NCBI GenBank assembly: GCA_963580285.1
Contig: OY757011.1
Coordinates: 120,644,440-120,708,439, forward strand
Length of the DNA: 64,000 nucleotides
Direction of reading: 5' to 3'
DNA from: Lucinisca nassula
Taxonomy: Eukaryota; Mollusca; Bivalvia; Lucinida; Lucinidae
Below the pieces are notes generated by a model that made no database searches, was not told the DNA's origin, and saw only the letters and a list, made by a program, of their open reading frames with translations. Each line of letters opens with the position of its first letter. Position 1 is the stretch's first letter. Positions 53,877-64,000 of this stretch are shown one piece after another. Position numbers and translations under genes: made by a program.

Positions 53877-54022
53877 AGCACTGGTGGGTCGATTGTCTTT
53901 GAGTGTAGGTTAGAAAGAGGCTAAACAGGGACTTGGACTGTTTGGTTTAAACCTTAAATTACTGTATTTTCAGCAAACAATATAGACCCTGATCAGACAC
54001 CATATTCTTATCTGATATACAC
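53877..54022. repeat. Family L repeat with half J hairpin
   Basis: CACTGGTGGGTCGATTGTCT, GAGTGTAGGTTAGAAAGAGG, then CAAACAATATAGACCCTGAT/CAGACACC. Confidence 0.55.
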
Positions 54023-54024
54023 TG

Positions 54025-54381
54025 CATTACGAAAACACATCCGTGTGCGTAAGTGCATTCTTTCATTTCTCAAAAATGGATATTTTTCCGATGAAAATAT
54101 ATGATATTTTTCTTATTTTTACCCCCAAAACATAGGTTGTGGATGTTCGGTTAGAACCGCCTCACTGAGCAGTTCTAACGAGTACTCATAACCTCTGTTT
54201 TGTACCCAAAAACATAGGTTGTGGATGCTCGTTAGAACCGCCTCACAGAGGCAGTTCTAACGAGTACCCATAAACTATGTTTTGGAGCAGAAATAAGCAA
54301 AACAATGTATACCCTTTAAACCACACTGTTCTCTATATAGAGGGGTTGGAGGGGTCATTTCACTGACTTGTTAACCCGATG
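54025..54381. mobile_element. Family B element with two tandem cores, R right arm
   Basis: Left arm CATTACGAAAACACATCCGT leads into core 1 (GAACCGCCTCACTGAGCAG, 54156-54174) and core 2 (GAACCGCCTCACAGAGGCAG, 54236-54255), each with its own ACATAGGTTGTGGATG stem. Arm R then ends CTGACTTGTTAACCCGATG. Confidence 0.75.
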
Positions 54382-54425
54382 GTTTACCATAGAACACGAT
54401 GCCTGATCAGGGTCTAAACTGTTTG

Positions 54426-54777
54426 CCAATGATACAGAACGCGAAATTCTAAATTAAGCTACGCACCTGAGGTAATGGCCAAATTTGACCGATTCAGTAT
54501 AAGAAGATAGATAGATAGACCCTGATCAGACCTCGCGTTCTGTTGAACACCATACCAGTCCAGATTTTACAGAAAATCACGCGATTTTACACAACGCTCT
54601 AACATTACAGGCCAGTTATGAATAGCGATTCTGTAAATGACCGTTGCCTGGATTCTTATGTAGTTTGCCTGGGTAAGAACAACAGGATAATAATAGAATT
54701 TCTATCTCAGACTAAAACAACGGATTCCTTTATCTGGTGTGCAAGAAATACCCTCTTCTCATTAGATGTCTCAAATA
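54426..54777. other. No recognised gene
   Basis: Contains one more half J motif (ACCCTGATCAGACCTCGCGT at 54519) and otherwise unique-looking DNA. Confidence 0.4.
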
Positions 54778-54931
54778 CAGTAAAATTCCTATAATAAGAC
54801 CACTTTTGAACAGTCACAAAGGTGGTCTTTTAACAGGCGACACTAGGTGTCGAAAACACAAAGAAGCCGTCTCAATAAGCTTTTAAAACCAGGTCTTAAA
54901 TTTAGGTGGTCTTAATACCGGGATTTTACTG
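54778..54931. mobile_element. Family K MITE, complete with TA flanks
   Basis: CAGTAAAATTCCTATAATAA at left and ATACCGGGATTTTACTG at right are inverted. TA on both sides (54776-54777, 54932-54933) indicates a Tc1/mariner/pogo-type target. 154 bp. Confidence 0.75.
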
Positions 54932-54946
54932 TATAAAGATATATTA

Positions 54947-55479
54947 TTTGTTTGTTTGTTTCTTTGTTTGTTTGATTTGAGGTTTAACGTCCCCGTCAAC
55001 ACTGTAAAGGTCATTTTGGAGACGTTGCTTCCAATTTTGTGGGACTTTTACCCGACCTTGAGATGAAATGACATATCAAGCCCTGCCGCCAATGAAACCA
55101 ATAGGGTTTATAAGCATGGACGGGCCGACTCGCACCGCTTTGGCTGGTCAGGCTTAGATCCTCTAAGCGGTTTACCAGTACTCGTGTGCGGGTCGGTTTC
55201 AGCTCTGCGTGGAAGCATCATGCAGCCAAAGATATATTGAAAAACCGGCAGAGGTTGAAGCNNNNNNNNNNNNNNNNNNNNNNNNNNNNNNNNNNNNNNN
55301 NNNNNNNNNNNNNNNNNNNNNNNNNNNNNNNNNNNNNNNNNNNNNNNNNNNNNNNNNNNNNNNNNNNNNNNNNNNNNNNNNNNNNNNNNNNNNNNNNNNN
55401 NNNNNNNNNNNNNNNNNNNNNNNNNNNNNNNNNNNNNNNNNNNNNNNNNNNNNNNNNNNNNCCCGATGGGCGAGGGCCA
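54947..55479 (-). mobile_element. Family A repeat interrupted near its head by an insertion and the N gap
   Basis: Tail to GGAAGCATCATGCAGCC is present (54947-55228). Foreign sequence AAAGATATATTGAAAAACCG then enters (55229-55261), followed by the gap. The head CCCGATGGGCGAGGGCC resumes at 55462. The missing head joint lies within the insertion or gap. Confidence 0.7.
55262..55461. other. Assembly gap, 200 N
   Basis: Exactly 200 unknown bases, likely a placeholder length. No annotation is possible inside it. Confidence 0.99.
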
Positions 55480-56141
55480 CCTGAAGCACAGTTAAAGTAC
55501 AACTATTTATTATAAAGCCAATTGGAGTTTATCAGTCAGTTGAGACAATCATCCGCAACTATTATTGACATTTATGCCGTTGGCGCAAAGGATTAAGCCT
55601 TTTACTGTGCGCTGACCTTCTCGGCTTACCTGTACATAATGTCTTGTTGGAAATAGCAGGCGCTTTAATGGAAACTATTTTTTAAACAAACATAACTTAT
55701 TTATTTTTCAATTTGACAAACAAGTTCCGATTTAATCTAATTGTCCGTTTAAATACCTTCAAAAAGATATCAAATAAGTGGAACTTTTATTTAATTAGTT
55801 GCCGGCATTTTTATTTTCAAATTAACAACCCTTAATCCTTATATGAAGCATACAAAACTGTGGAAAAACAACGACAGTACCCTAGTTTAACGGCTAAAAT
55901 CTGCACTTTCTGTTAATATTGCAAACAAACGCCCGCATCAGACGCAATGTGGTTACAATATTGTGAACTTTGATAGCAATTTTAATATTTCAAAATTATA
56001 TTTAATAGCGGCAGCGATTAAACTTGGAGCTTATTCAGAAAAAGCTTTATAGTCTACACACGCGTGTAATCCCAAAACGTGTCATTCTCCGTCGACCGTG
56101 AAATGAACACATCTTCGCCTGGGCATCTCCTTGGAATGAAA
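55480..56141. other. No recognised feature
   Basis: Unique-looking AT-rich DNA without frames above 60 codons. A weak GCAAACAAACGCCCGCATCA near 55921 may be a J remnant. Confidence 0.4.
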
Positions 56142-56250
56142 ATCAATCTAAAATGTGGTGTCTGATCTGCGTCTTATTTATTTGTTTATTTATTTATCAA
56201 TCTAAAATGCGGTGTCTGATCTGCGTCTTATTTATTTATTTATTTATTTT
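56142..56250. repeat. 60-bp tandem duplication
   Basis: CAATCTAAAATGTGGTGTCT and GATCTGCGTCTTATTTATTT occur twice (56142, 56199) with one substitution in the first block. Confidence 0.75.
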
Positions 56251-56589
56251 TCATGACCCGATTAGATTTTTTATACTTACTAAGCAATTTAAACAAACAT
56301 TGCTAGTAATAAGATTACAAGTGAAAGAAAGACAGAAAGAAAGATGCCGTATGTGCAGTCTAATCTGACATTTCGCTGTTCGCATTTTAGCATTTCTGAC
56401 ATTTCGCTATTCGCACATTGTTGTGATTGAATACAAGAACACAAAAGAGATGTTTGTATTTTTTCCTTTTCGTAACATACGTTTGATTATTAATTCCGTC
56501 TGGTAGACCAGATACTAGCCGTTAAAGAGGCCATTAATGCCCATGAAAATTGTTTTGTATTCATTATTATTTCCTTGATTGGGTAAAAG
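56251..56589. other. No recognised feature
   Basis: Short GAAAGAAAGACAGAAAGAAAG run near 56322-56342; nothing else. Confidence 0.4.
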
Positions 56590-56770
56590 TGTTTACATGG
56601 GTTGTGGGTGCTCGTTAGAACCGCCTCATCGAGGCGGTTCTAACGAGTACCCACAACCTATGTTTTGGAACAAAAATAAGAAAAAATGTATACCCCCGTA
56701 AACCCCAGTTTTCTCTATATGAAGTAGGGTATAGGGGGTCTTCATTTCACGGACTTGTTCACGTGATGAT
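56590..56770. mobile_element. Family B element, left arm truncated, R right arm
   Basis: The core is near-perfect around GAACCGCCTCATCGAGGCGG (56617-56640). Right arm CCCCAGTTTTCTCTATATGA and end GACTTGTTCACGTGATG. Confidence 0.75.
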
Positions 56771-56960
56771 TAACAAATTATCAAGAATCGACTGAGCCGC
56801 ACGGATGTGTTATCGTTATTTATTTATTTAGTTGTTTATATTTTTGCTCAATGCGTGGATTGTTGGTTATATTTAGAACCAGCACATTCCGATTTATTTA
56901 TTTTTATATTTATGTATTTATTTTAACACTTAAATGATTTATTAAGATCAGGGTGTACGC
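56771..56960. repeat. Repeat linked to B copies, ATTT-rich
   Basis: GAGCCGCACGGATGTGTTAT, TTTTTGCTCAATGCGTGGAT and TTTAGAACCAGCACATTC recur at 58350-58460, where they again sit next to a B copy. Confidence 0.55.
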
Positions 56961-57105
56961 CTTTTCTGGTGTTCCTTCCATCATACCGGGAAAAAGAATT
57001 TGCATGTAAACCCAACTTTATATATTGAACAGTCGGATATTCAGGGATCGGCATGATTTTAACATAACACAAAAACATAGTTCGAAAGTACTTGCTTCTT
57101 ATTTT

Positions 57106-58090
57106 TATACCCGCTTTTTCGAAGAAAAATCGGGTATATTGTTTTCGTACCACAGTTCGATCCGGCGTCAGTCCGTCCGTCTGTCCGTCCGTCCGTCTGT
57201 CCGTCCGTCACGTTTCTTGTGATTGGATCTCCTCTGCAACCACTGAAGTTACACTTTTGAAACTTTGCATGTGGATAGTACATGGAATGTAGATGGCAGT
57301 GGGCAACTTTTTTGTGACCTTGACCTCAACATGACCCCAAGGTCAAAGGTCAAAAATTATGATTTGCCATATCTCATAAACTATTGGAGTTACACTTCTG
57401 AAACTTTTCTTATTGGATGGTCCTTGGAATATAGAATATGTCAGGTTACTTTTGGTGTGACCTTGACCCCAAGGTCAAAGGTCAAAAAGTATGATTTTAC
57501 CATATCTTCTAAACTATTAGAGTTACACTTCTGAAACTTTGGTTATTGGATGGCCCTTGGAATATAGAATAAATTTGGATACTTTTGGTGTGACCTTGAC
57601 CTCAACATGACCCCAAGGTCAAAGGTCAAAAATTATGATTTGCCATATCTCCTAAACTATTGGAGTTACACTTCTGAAACTTTGCTTATTGGATGGCCCT
57701 TGGAATATAGAATATGTTGGGCTACTTTTGGTGTGACCTCGACCCTAAGGTCAAAGGTCAAAAAGTATGACTTTGCCATATCTTCTAAACTATTGGAGTT
57801 ACACTTCTGGAACTTGGTTATTGGATAGCTGTTGGAATATAGAATAAATTGGGATACTTTAGGTGGATTCAACATAACCCCAAGGTCAAAGGTCAAAAAG
57901 TATGACTTTGCCATATCTTCTAAACTATAAATGTTACACTTCTGAAACTTTGCTTATCAGTTAGAATGTTCTTTGCAACTTTTTTTAACTAACATGTAGT
58001 TTTGGCTAGCTAATACATAGTCATTAGTGTTATTAATAGAAAAAGCGGGTATTTGCGATGGTTTACCATCGACTGCAGATCTAGTTTTAT
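57106..58090 (+). mobile_element. Family H element with tandem core
   Basis: Terminal hairpin ACCCGCTTTTTCGAAGAAAA-ATCGGGT, then GTCCGTCCGTCTGTCCGTCC, then core units CCAAGGTCAAAGGTCAAAAA / CATATCTTCTAAACTATTGG / GAGTTACACTTCTGAAACTT recurring five to six times. It ends AAAAAGCGGGTATTTGCGAT and GGTTTACCATCGACTGCAGA. Confidence 0.65.
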
Positions 58091-58116
58091 ATTATTTTAG
58101 TCACTGTTGTTTTTTC

Positions 58117-58285
58117 ATCACGACAACAAGCCGTGCAATGAACACCCCCTTAAACCATGGGGTTTACTGTGGTATTCATTTTTTTTATTTCTTCTCCAAG
58201 ACATAGGTTGTGGGTACTCGTTAGAGCCACCTCAATGAGGCGGTTCTAACGAGAATACAAAACCGGTTTTGAGTATCGATAAGTT
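58117..58285. mobile_element. Family B element, R left arm
   Basis: CATCACGACAACAAGCCGTG, ACCCCCTTAAACCATGGGGT, then core GAGCCACCTCAATGAGGCGG. The right arm is lost. Confidence 0.65.
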
Positions 58286-58463
58286 TTCATAAATAAATTA
58301 ACTGTTTTTGAGATATCAATAATACCCTACTATGCCGCACGGATGTGTTATCGTAATTTATTTATTTACGATTTATTTATTTAAAATTTATTTATTGCTC
58401 AATACGTTGATTGATGGTACTATTTAGAACCAGCTCATTCTGATTTTATGTTTTTAATTTATT

Positions 58464-58650
58464 ATCACGTGAACATGTCCAAGAAATGAAGACCCCAGCT
58501 TATATAGAGAAAAACGGGATTTACGGGGGTATTCATTATTTTTCTTATTTCTGCTCCAAGACATAGGTTGTGGGTACTCGTTACGACCGCCTCAATGAGG
58601 CGGTTCTAACGAGCACACACAACCTATGTTTTGAGCATGATTTTGACTTA
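58464..58650. mobile_element. Family B element, R left arm, right arm truncated
   Basis: TTATCACGTGAACATGTCCA, CTTATATAGAGAAAAACGGG, core CGACCGCCTCAATGAGGCGG. Confidence 0.7.
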
Positions 58651-58948
58651 ATAAACAAAAAAACGTAGGTAGAAAGATTTCAATTTGGCGCTTTTGTGCC
58701 AATAATCAACGTTTTATTACACTCAGGGGAAAATATCATGGGTATTTAAGCAGAAGACAATTATCGCTTTTATGACACGTGGATTGTGTATTGCGTTCCG
58801 GCTACCGACCGTCAGGTAGCCCGAAGATTAATGGACACGCGTGCACGTATAATGGATTACCTTATTTCCGGAAAGATTGTGTCATGGGTACTACTGTGCA
58901 TTCTATATTCATATGAAATATTAGTGCTTTTCAATAATGAGTACCAAT

Positions 58949-58959
58949 TGTTGTTGTTG

Positions 58960-59008
<49 letters not shown>
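58949..59008. repeat. TTG then ATT microsatellite
   Basis: TTGTTGTTGTTGTT passing into about 15 ATT triplets. It creates a leucine-run frame that is not a gene. Confidence 0.95.
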
Positions 59009-59010
<2 letters not shown>

Positions 59011-59014
59011 CTTT

Positions 59015-59074
59015 GGTTGTTTGTTTGATTTTAGGTTTAACGTCCCCGTCAACACTGTAAAGGCCATTTTGGAG
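59015..59074 (-). mobile_element. Family A tail fragment
   Basis: TTGTTTGATTTTAGGTTTAA and CGTCAACACTGTAAAGGCCA, cut by the next B copy. Confidence 0.6.
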
Positions 59075-59218
59075 GTTAACATGTCCGTGTAATGAGCACA
59101 CCTCTTAACCCACTTTACAGGTGGGTTTACAAGGTTAATCATTGATTTCCTTATTTTTGCTCAAAAAATTATTAATGATACTCGTTAGAAATGCCTCAAT
59201 GATGCGGTTGTAACAAGC
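59075..59218. mobile_element. Family B element, R left arm, decayed
   Basis: GGTTAACATGTCCGTGTAAT, ACCCACTTTACAGGTGGGTT, core remnant GAAATGCCTCAATGATGCGG. Confidence 0.55.
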
Positions 59219-59538
59219 ATGAAAATACGCCTATATAATTTCGACCCCGCTGAACCCCATCTTATGTAGTAAAACTGGGTTTTACAGGGGTAAAGCAATT
59301 TTTTCTAATTTCTGCTCTTAAATATAGATTGTGGCTACTCGTTAGATTAAATATAGATTGTGGTTACTCGTTAAATTACACATTGAACCGCCTCGATTTT
59401 AACGAGTACCCAGAATCTATATTTTGAGCAGAAATAAGAAAAATATTACAAGTTTTCATATTATTATTTTTTTTTTTTCGTTTTTTTTTTCGGTGGTAAC
59501 GTTTTCAATGCATTTGTATAGGCGTGTTTTCGTAATGT
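59219..59538. mobile_element. Family B element, arms P then Q, rearranged core
   Basis: ATGAAAATACGCCTATATAA to GTATAGGCGTGTTTTCGTAA. The left half of the core is partly duplicated (TAAATATAGATTGTGG at 59318 and 59349), and the GC-rich tip is reduced. Confidence 0.7.
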
Positions 59539-59644
59539 ATTTTGCAGATATGTAAGTGATTGGTCCCTTTTGATAAATCGGCCAATTTGTTGTTTGTTAT
59601 TGTCGGCATTTTGAACATATTCCTTTACATTAACAATCAATAAC

Positions 59645-59890
59645 GGCCCCGCCCATCGGGGCTTGAAGAAATAGATGGGCTGCATGATGCAAGTACACGC
59701 AGAGCTGAAACCGACTGCACATCGCATAGAGGATCTAAGCCGGTGCGAGTCGGAACGTCCATGCTTATATACCCTATTGGTTTCACTAGGCGGCAGGGCT
59801 TGAGATGTCATTTCATCTCAATGTCGGGTAAAAGTCCCACAAAATTGGAAGCAAGGTCTCCAAAATGACCTATGCAGCGTTGACGGGGCC
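59645..59890 (+). mobile_element. Family A repeat with internal deletion
   Basis: GGCCCCGCCCATCGGGGCTT to TGACGGGGCCTCC. About 20 bp is lost between GATCTAAGCC and GGTGCGAGTC, and the tail is absent. Confidence 0.7.
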
Positions 59891-60045
59891 TCCACTTAAA
59901 CAAAACTGTCAACCCATTAAGAAAACGTATCCTTTTGACAATGTTTTCTTTCTTATCTTCGAAATGTTAACTTATATCTAAAAAAAAAAAAAAAAAAAGC
60001 ACATTATTTTTATGATGAACAAAACAATGTCTTGGTGCGGATAAC

Positions 60046-60142
60046 ACACACATTGTAACCCCTCTAAACCTCTCTTTTCTGTATATAATGTAAATTGGGG
60101 TTTACAGGGGTTTTTATTACATGGACTTATGAACATGTTGCT
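60046..60142. mobile_element. Family B, R arm only
   Basis: ACCCCTCTAAACCTCTCTTT to TTACATGGACTTATGAACAT; core missing. Confidence 0.5.
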
Positions 60143-60642
60143 TTTCTAAACAATGCAATTTTAAATAATGCAAATTGACATCCATTAACAATAATGTTTT
60201 TTTTTTTTTTTTAAATAATGTGGAATATCACATTCCAGAAAAAAATGGATTTATGAGAACCAAAACTATTTTAAGTACAAAAAGGCTCAATTTTAACCGT
60301 TTGACAAAAAGAGAATTTTTCTCGCTTAAAGTACCAACACACGCAGTTCTAAATTAACTAGACGTATCTATCAATCAATATCCCCCGGGGTCATTTTCAC
60401 ACACAGCCGGATTAAAACACAATATTGATTACACGATAGGTATCTATCGTAGGCCTCAGTCAAAGGGAGACAACCCAATATTGACTTTCTGTGCGACTCT
60501 CACGGTTGAAAGTCATCGGGGTAATGTCAGATATAGTTGGCCATGATTTTATTAATTTCTTTCAGTTACAGGTGTATAACAAGACTACTAGAAAGCCGGA
60601 TCAACAGGATTTGAAAACAAGCAAGGCTGCTTATACTAATCA
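60143..60642. other. No recognised gene
   Basis: T-run at 60197-60211. Otherwise unique-looking, with ATAGGTATCTATCG near 60437. Confidence 0.4.
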
Positions 60643-60784
60643 ACGAGCCGACTCGCACCGTTTTGCCTGGGCAGGCTTAGATCCTCTAAGCGGTTTACCA
60701 GTACTCGTGTGCGGGTCGGATTCAGCTCTGCGTGGAAGCAGCATGCAGCCCATATATCTCTTCAAGCCCCAATGGGCGGGGGCC
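60643..60784 (-). mobile_element. Family A repeat, head half
   Basis: GAGCCGACTCGCACCGTTTT to GCCCCAATGGGCGGGGGCC. Confidence 0.7.
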
Positions 60785-60983
60785 ATATTTTACATAATAA
60801 CTGCATAAGACAACATTGAATAAAAATTTGTCAATATCACAAAATAACGTTTTCCTCTTTTAGCATTGTTTTACTAGTATTATAGTATAGTATATTATAG
60901 TATATATAGCGACGTCTACCGTCTGTGTTTAACCCATATATGCCTAGCGTCGCTAAGTAGGTCATTGCCAAATAGTGTACACC

Positions 60984-61250
60984 TCATCACGAAAACACAC
61001 CTATATAATTTTGACCCCCTTGGGCCCCAGTTCTATATAGTAAAACTGGGGTTTGCTGGGGTAAATCATATTTTTCTTATTTCTGCTCCAAAATTTAGAT
61101 TGTTGCCGTTACTCGTTAAAACCGCCTCGATGAGGCGGTTCTAACGGGTACCCACAATCTATATTTTGAGCAGAAATAAGAAAACTATCACAATTTTTTA
61201 GCTTGAAATTTTCATTTTTTCGGCTGTAAAGTTTACAATGTATTTGTGCA
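60984..61250. mobile_element. Family B fold-back element, arms P then Q
   Basis: ATCACGAAAACACACCTATA, core ACCGCCTCGATGAGGCGG, Q arm to TGTATTTGTGCAATG, where the outer end is lost. Confidence 0.75.
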
Positions 61251-61639
61251 ATGCTGATTAGATACCTACGTGCTTACCGTAGGAAAATTTCAAGGAATAA
61301 GATGAGCTTGGGACCCCTTATAATTCAACTGGATCTGTCCAAAAGCGATTAGATGGAATATTCTATTGGTCATTAAAGGGTTAAATGACGAATCATGTTT
61401 CTTTATTTCAGGGAATATAATGATTTAATGAGAAACATTTCACAAGAAATACAAATTACCTCTCTGTATTGTACTCGCATTAGTTTTATTAGATTTATTG
61501 CTCAAGAAACCCATATAAGCTTACTAATATCTCTACAGGGACACATAGCCCAGGAAAACTGTTGTAGTAAATCAGACATGAGCCGACCCACGCATACAAG
61601 ATGCTTTATTGTACATGTGAACACAATATAGATTTTGTT
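61251..61639. other. No recognised feature
   Basis: Unique-looking sequence. A 78-codon frame (61395-61631) has no recognisable domain. Confidence 0.35.
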
Positions 61640-61879
61640 TGCTTGCTTGTTTTGTTCATAGTTCAACGTTCCTGGCAACACTACGTAGGTCATATCGAGA
61701 CGATCAGTTTACCGCACTACTATTACTGGATAGGCTTATATATCAGCGATACTGGACACACTCTTTTGCCAGAAACTGACAACTGCCCTTCTTGAAATAG
61801 CGCGAGGGAGAGAGTGACCGCAGAAAAGATGTCATGATCACACTGCTTGTAAGAATGTTGCCAGCCCGGCAGTCCTCTA

Positions 61880-62515
61880 AACTGTCACTATTTATGAAAA
61901 TTGTAAAGTAGTGCATTTTTTGTTGTGGTTCGAAAACTGTCATTTCTCATGAAAATTGTGACGTAGTGCATTATTTGTTCGTGGTTTGAAAACTCTCATT
62001 TCTTATGAAATTGTGATGTAGTGCATTCGTCTTTCGTGCCTCCAAAACTGACATGTTCTTTTAAATTTTGTCGCATCGCATTCGCCTTTCGTGCCTTTAA
62101 AGCTGATATTTTCTTTTGAAATTGTGACTAGTGAAATTTGTTTCGTGGCAAAACACCATGACGTACATATAGTGCATTCGTTTCTCGTGTCTCCAAAACT
62201 GACATTTTCTTTTAAATTGTGACGTAGTGCATTCGTCCATCGTGCCACTAAAACTGATATTTTGTTTTAAATTGTGACGTAGTGCATTCGTCGTTCGTGC
62301 CTCTAAACTGACACTTTCTGTTACATTGTGATATAGTACATTCGTCTCTTGTGGCTCCAAAATTTTCATTTTCTTTTAAAATAAGACGTAGTGCTTTCGC
62401 CTTTCGTTGATCCAAAACTGATATTTTCTTTTAATTTAAGACGTAGTGCATTTGCCTTTCTTTTGTTTCTTAACTGATATTTTCCTTAAGTCTGGCGAAG
62501 TGCATTCGTCTTTCC
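61880..62515. repeat. Tandem array of about 55-60 bp, eleven units
   Basis: GTGACGTAGTGCATTCGT and CCAAAACTGACATTTTCTTTT recur from 61905 to 62510 with moderate divergence. The long minus-strand frames are products of the array. Confidence 0.8.
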
Positions 62516-62784
62516 CATTATCAAAACACGCCTATACAAATACATTGAAAACTTTACCTCCGAAAAATCGATTTTTTTAGTTGAAAAAATGTGATATTTT
62601 TCTTATTTCTGCTCAAAATATAGATTGTGGGTACTCGTTAGAACCGCCTCATCGAGGCGGTTCTAACGAGTATCCACAATCTATATTTTAGAGCATAAAT
62701 AAGAAAAATAAGGTAAACCCCAATTTTACTATATAAAAGTGGGGTTCGAGGGGGTCAAAATTATATAGGCGTGTTTTCGTGATG
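62516..62784. mobile_element. Family B fold-back element, arms Q then P
   Basis: Starts ATTATCAAAACACGCCTATA, with a near-perfect core around CCGCCTCATCGAGGCGG (62644-62660), and ends TATAGGCGTGTTTTCGTGAT. Confidence 0.8.
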
Positions 62785-62984
62785 TTATGCTCCAAAACTG
62801 ACAGTTTCTAATTGAAATTCGTGTAACTTTTCTTATTTCTGCTTTAACATGATTCCAATTAAAACAAAACAAGTTTACTATTAAAGGCCCAACATTTTTG
62901 GCCCTCAAACCTTTTCTTACTAGTTTCTATGACGGCACAGGCCAAATATCTTTAAAGAAAGTCGGTTGCTGCCTGATGATCTGT

Positions 62985-63300
62985 CCATATGTTGGCTTTC
63001 GTCCACATTTAAGTTATTTCATGCTGTCGAGTCCTTATCATTGTTTCGTCTCATATTTTCGGTTATCGGAGATGTTGCATTGATGAGATTGATACCCTAC
63101 ACGCGGACTGAACAAATTACTTGTGCAAACCACGCCACAATCAAGGCGATGACTGTTGCCACAACAAAATCGATTTATGACCACCCCACCAACCCTCCAC
63201 CCTAGTATTTATGTCTGACCGATTCAAGGCCGTTTATTACCGTCATTGTTTGTCTTTGCATGTATGTACTGGTAATATCTTTTGTTCTGGATAACGGTTT
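62985..63300. repeat. Family N repeat, uninterrupted copy
   Basis: CATGCTGTCGAGTCCTTATC, TTATCGGAGATGTTGCATTG, CACGCGGACTGAACAAATTA and GTCATTGTTTGTCTTTGCAT parallel 26285-26780 and 39957-40060. It lacks MITE M. Confidence 0.55.
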
Positions 63301-63354
63301 GGTCATTTCTGGGGAAAGAAGCTGTCCATTTGGCTTTCTACTTGTAATACTTTA

Positions 63355-64000
63355 CATCACGAAAACATACCTATATAATTTTGACCCCCTTGAATATGTT
63401 CTATGAAAGGGTTATCCTTTGGAAGCAAGGAATACACCACAGAAGATGAAAAATATGTAGTGTACATGTTTTCTGGGCCAGACTAGCTAGTTTCGGCCAA
63501 TTAGGCCTCATCAGTGACCCTCAGATATTTTCAAAATTCCACAATGGAATCAATGATCCCAAAGGACAAGAAAATATAATCTACACTATGATGTAGGGCA
63601 GGGAGATGTTTTACCGCCGCCACACATTCCCACACACCAGCTGTAGTGAAGCTAAATATGTTCTATGAAAGGGTTATACTTTGGAAGCAAGGAATACACC
63701 ACAGAAGTGAAAAATATGAAGTGTACATGTTTTCTGGGCCAGACTAGCTAGTTTCGGCCAATTAGGCCTCATCAGTGACCCTAAGATATTTTCAAAATTC
63801 CACAATGGAATCAATGATCCCAAAGGACAAGAAAATATAATCTACACTATGATGTATTAAAACTTGGGTTTCCGGGGGTATACCTTATTTTTCTTATTTC
63901 TGCTCTAAAATATAGATTGTGGGTACTCGTTAGAACCGCCTCGATGAGGCGGTTCTAACGAGTGCCCATAATCTATATTTTTAGCAGAAATAAGAAAAAT
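63355..64000. mobile_element. Family B element split by a family C insertion, cut by the window end
   Basis: The left P arm CATCACGAAAACATACCTAT ... CCCCTTGAA stops at 63394. Family C occupies 63395-63855. The P arm resumes at AAACTTGGGTTTCCGGGGGT, and a perfect core around CCGCCTCGATGAGGCGG (63937-63953) runs to the window end. Confidence 0.75.
63395..63855 (+). mobile_element. Family C repeat, 262-bp unit, 1.8 copies
   Basis: TATGTTCTATGAAAGGGTTA starts units at 63395 and 63657. The body includes GGCCAGACTAGCTAGTTTCG and TCATCAGTGACCCT. The second unit stops at ACACTATGATGTA. The two units differ by a few bases. Confidence 0.8.

Noticed and set aside
55186..55515. Open frames across the gap
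   Set aside because: They consist mostly of unknown residues from the 200 N.
61743..62369. Minus-strand frames with repeated Cys/His-containing peptides suggesting a zinc-finger array
   Set aside because: They follow the 55-60 bp tandem array, and the Cys/His spacing is not that of any finger.

Overview
The window looks like bivalve-mollusc nuclear DNA, most plausibly from a dreissenid mussel. That is an inference from repeat style: SINE-like copies with CAAA tails, elements opening with AGCTCACCTG and carrying CCGTCCGTC runs, and many perfect hairpins. No bacterial operon, rRNA or functional tRNA is visible. The sequence is AT-rich, gene-poor and almost saturated with short mobile elements, many nested in one another. 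One 200-base N gap lies at 55262-55461.

Host coding signal is sparse. The best gene is an intronless 225-residue minus-strand ORF (5348-6025). It has a eukaryotic ParB/sulfiredoxin-like domain, a disordered linker and a C-terminal membrane anchor. Weaker candidates are a terminal coding exon (28008-28310, +) and the N-terminal half of a THAP zinc finger (28953-29090, -). The latter sits beside a TATA-less promoter-like cluster (29155-29223). Transposon-derived coding includes the RNase H end of a 5'-truncated LINE (2456-3667, -), a decayed Tc1-like transposase (31567-32583, -) inside a complete element (31371-32867), and a second Tc1 fragment (48178-48420, -).

Repeat families named here: A, SINE-like, about 310 bp, '+' meaning the CAAA tail is on the right. 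B, fold-back hairpin elements, about 270 bp, with interchangeable arms called P, Q and R. C, a 262-bp unit with terminal direct repeats. D, G, H and I, elements with a short terminal hairpin or AGCTCACCTG end, CCGTCC runs and a tandem core. E, TG-rich tracts. F, a tandem array containing ATGGCCGCC. J, a perfect hairpin module built on GCAAACAGTGTAGA. K, a MITE with CAGTAAAAT ends and TA flanks. L, a repeat containing GTGGGTCGATTG. M, a 245-bp MITE. N, a repeat that hosts M. T, a MITE with TTAA flanks and CCCTT ends.

Layout. 1-5 kb: a SINE, a T MITE, and a LINE inserted in an A copy. 5-7 kb: the ParB-like gene and A/B copies. 7-14 kb: a region bracketed by inverted repeats and inverted hairpin arrays, holding D and T copies. 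14-21 kb: E tracts split by a D plus C insertion. 21-30 kb: a tRNA-type SINE, D, A, M, N and G copies, and the two possible host exons. 30-36 kb: B, Tc1 and J. 36.6-41.7 kb: an F array split by a 4.16-kb element with 1.1-kb terminal inverted repeats. 42-49 kb: family I, an eight-unit 315-bp array, bracketed by an inverted pair of minisatellites. 49-64 kb: dense A, B, J, K, L and C copies.

The strongest biological signal is modular palindromes. B elements mix arms around one hairpin core, and the J hairpin sits inside several unrelated repeats and is absent from one otherwise related T copy.
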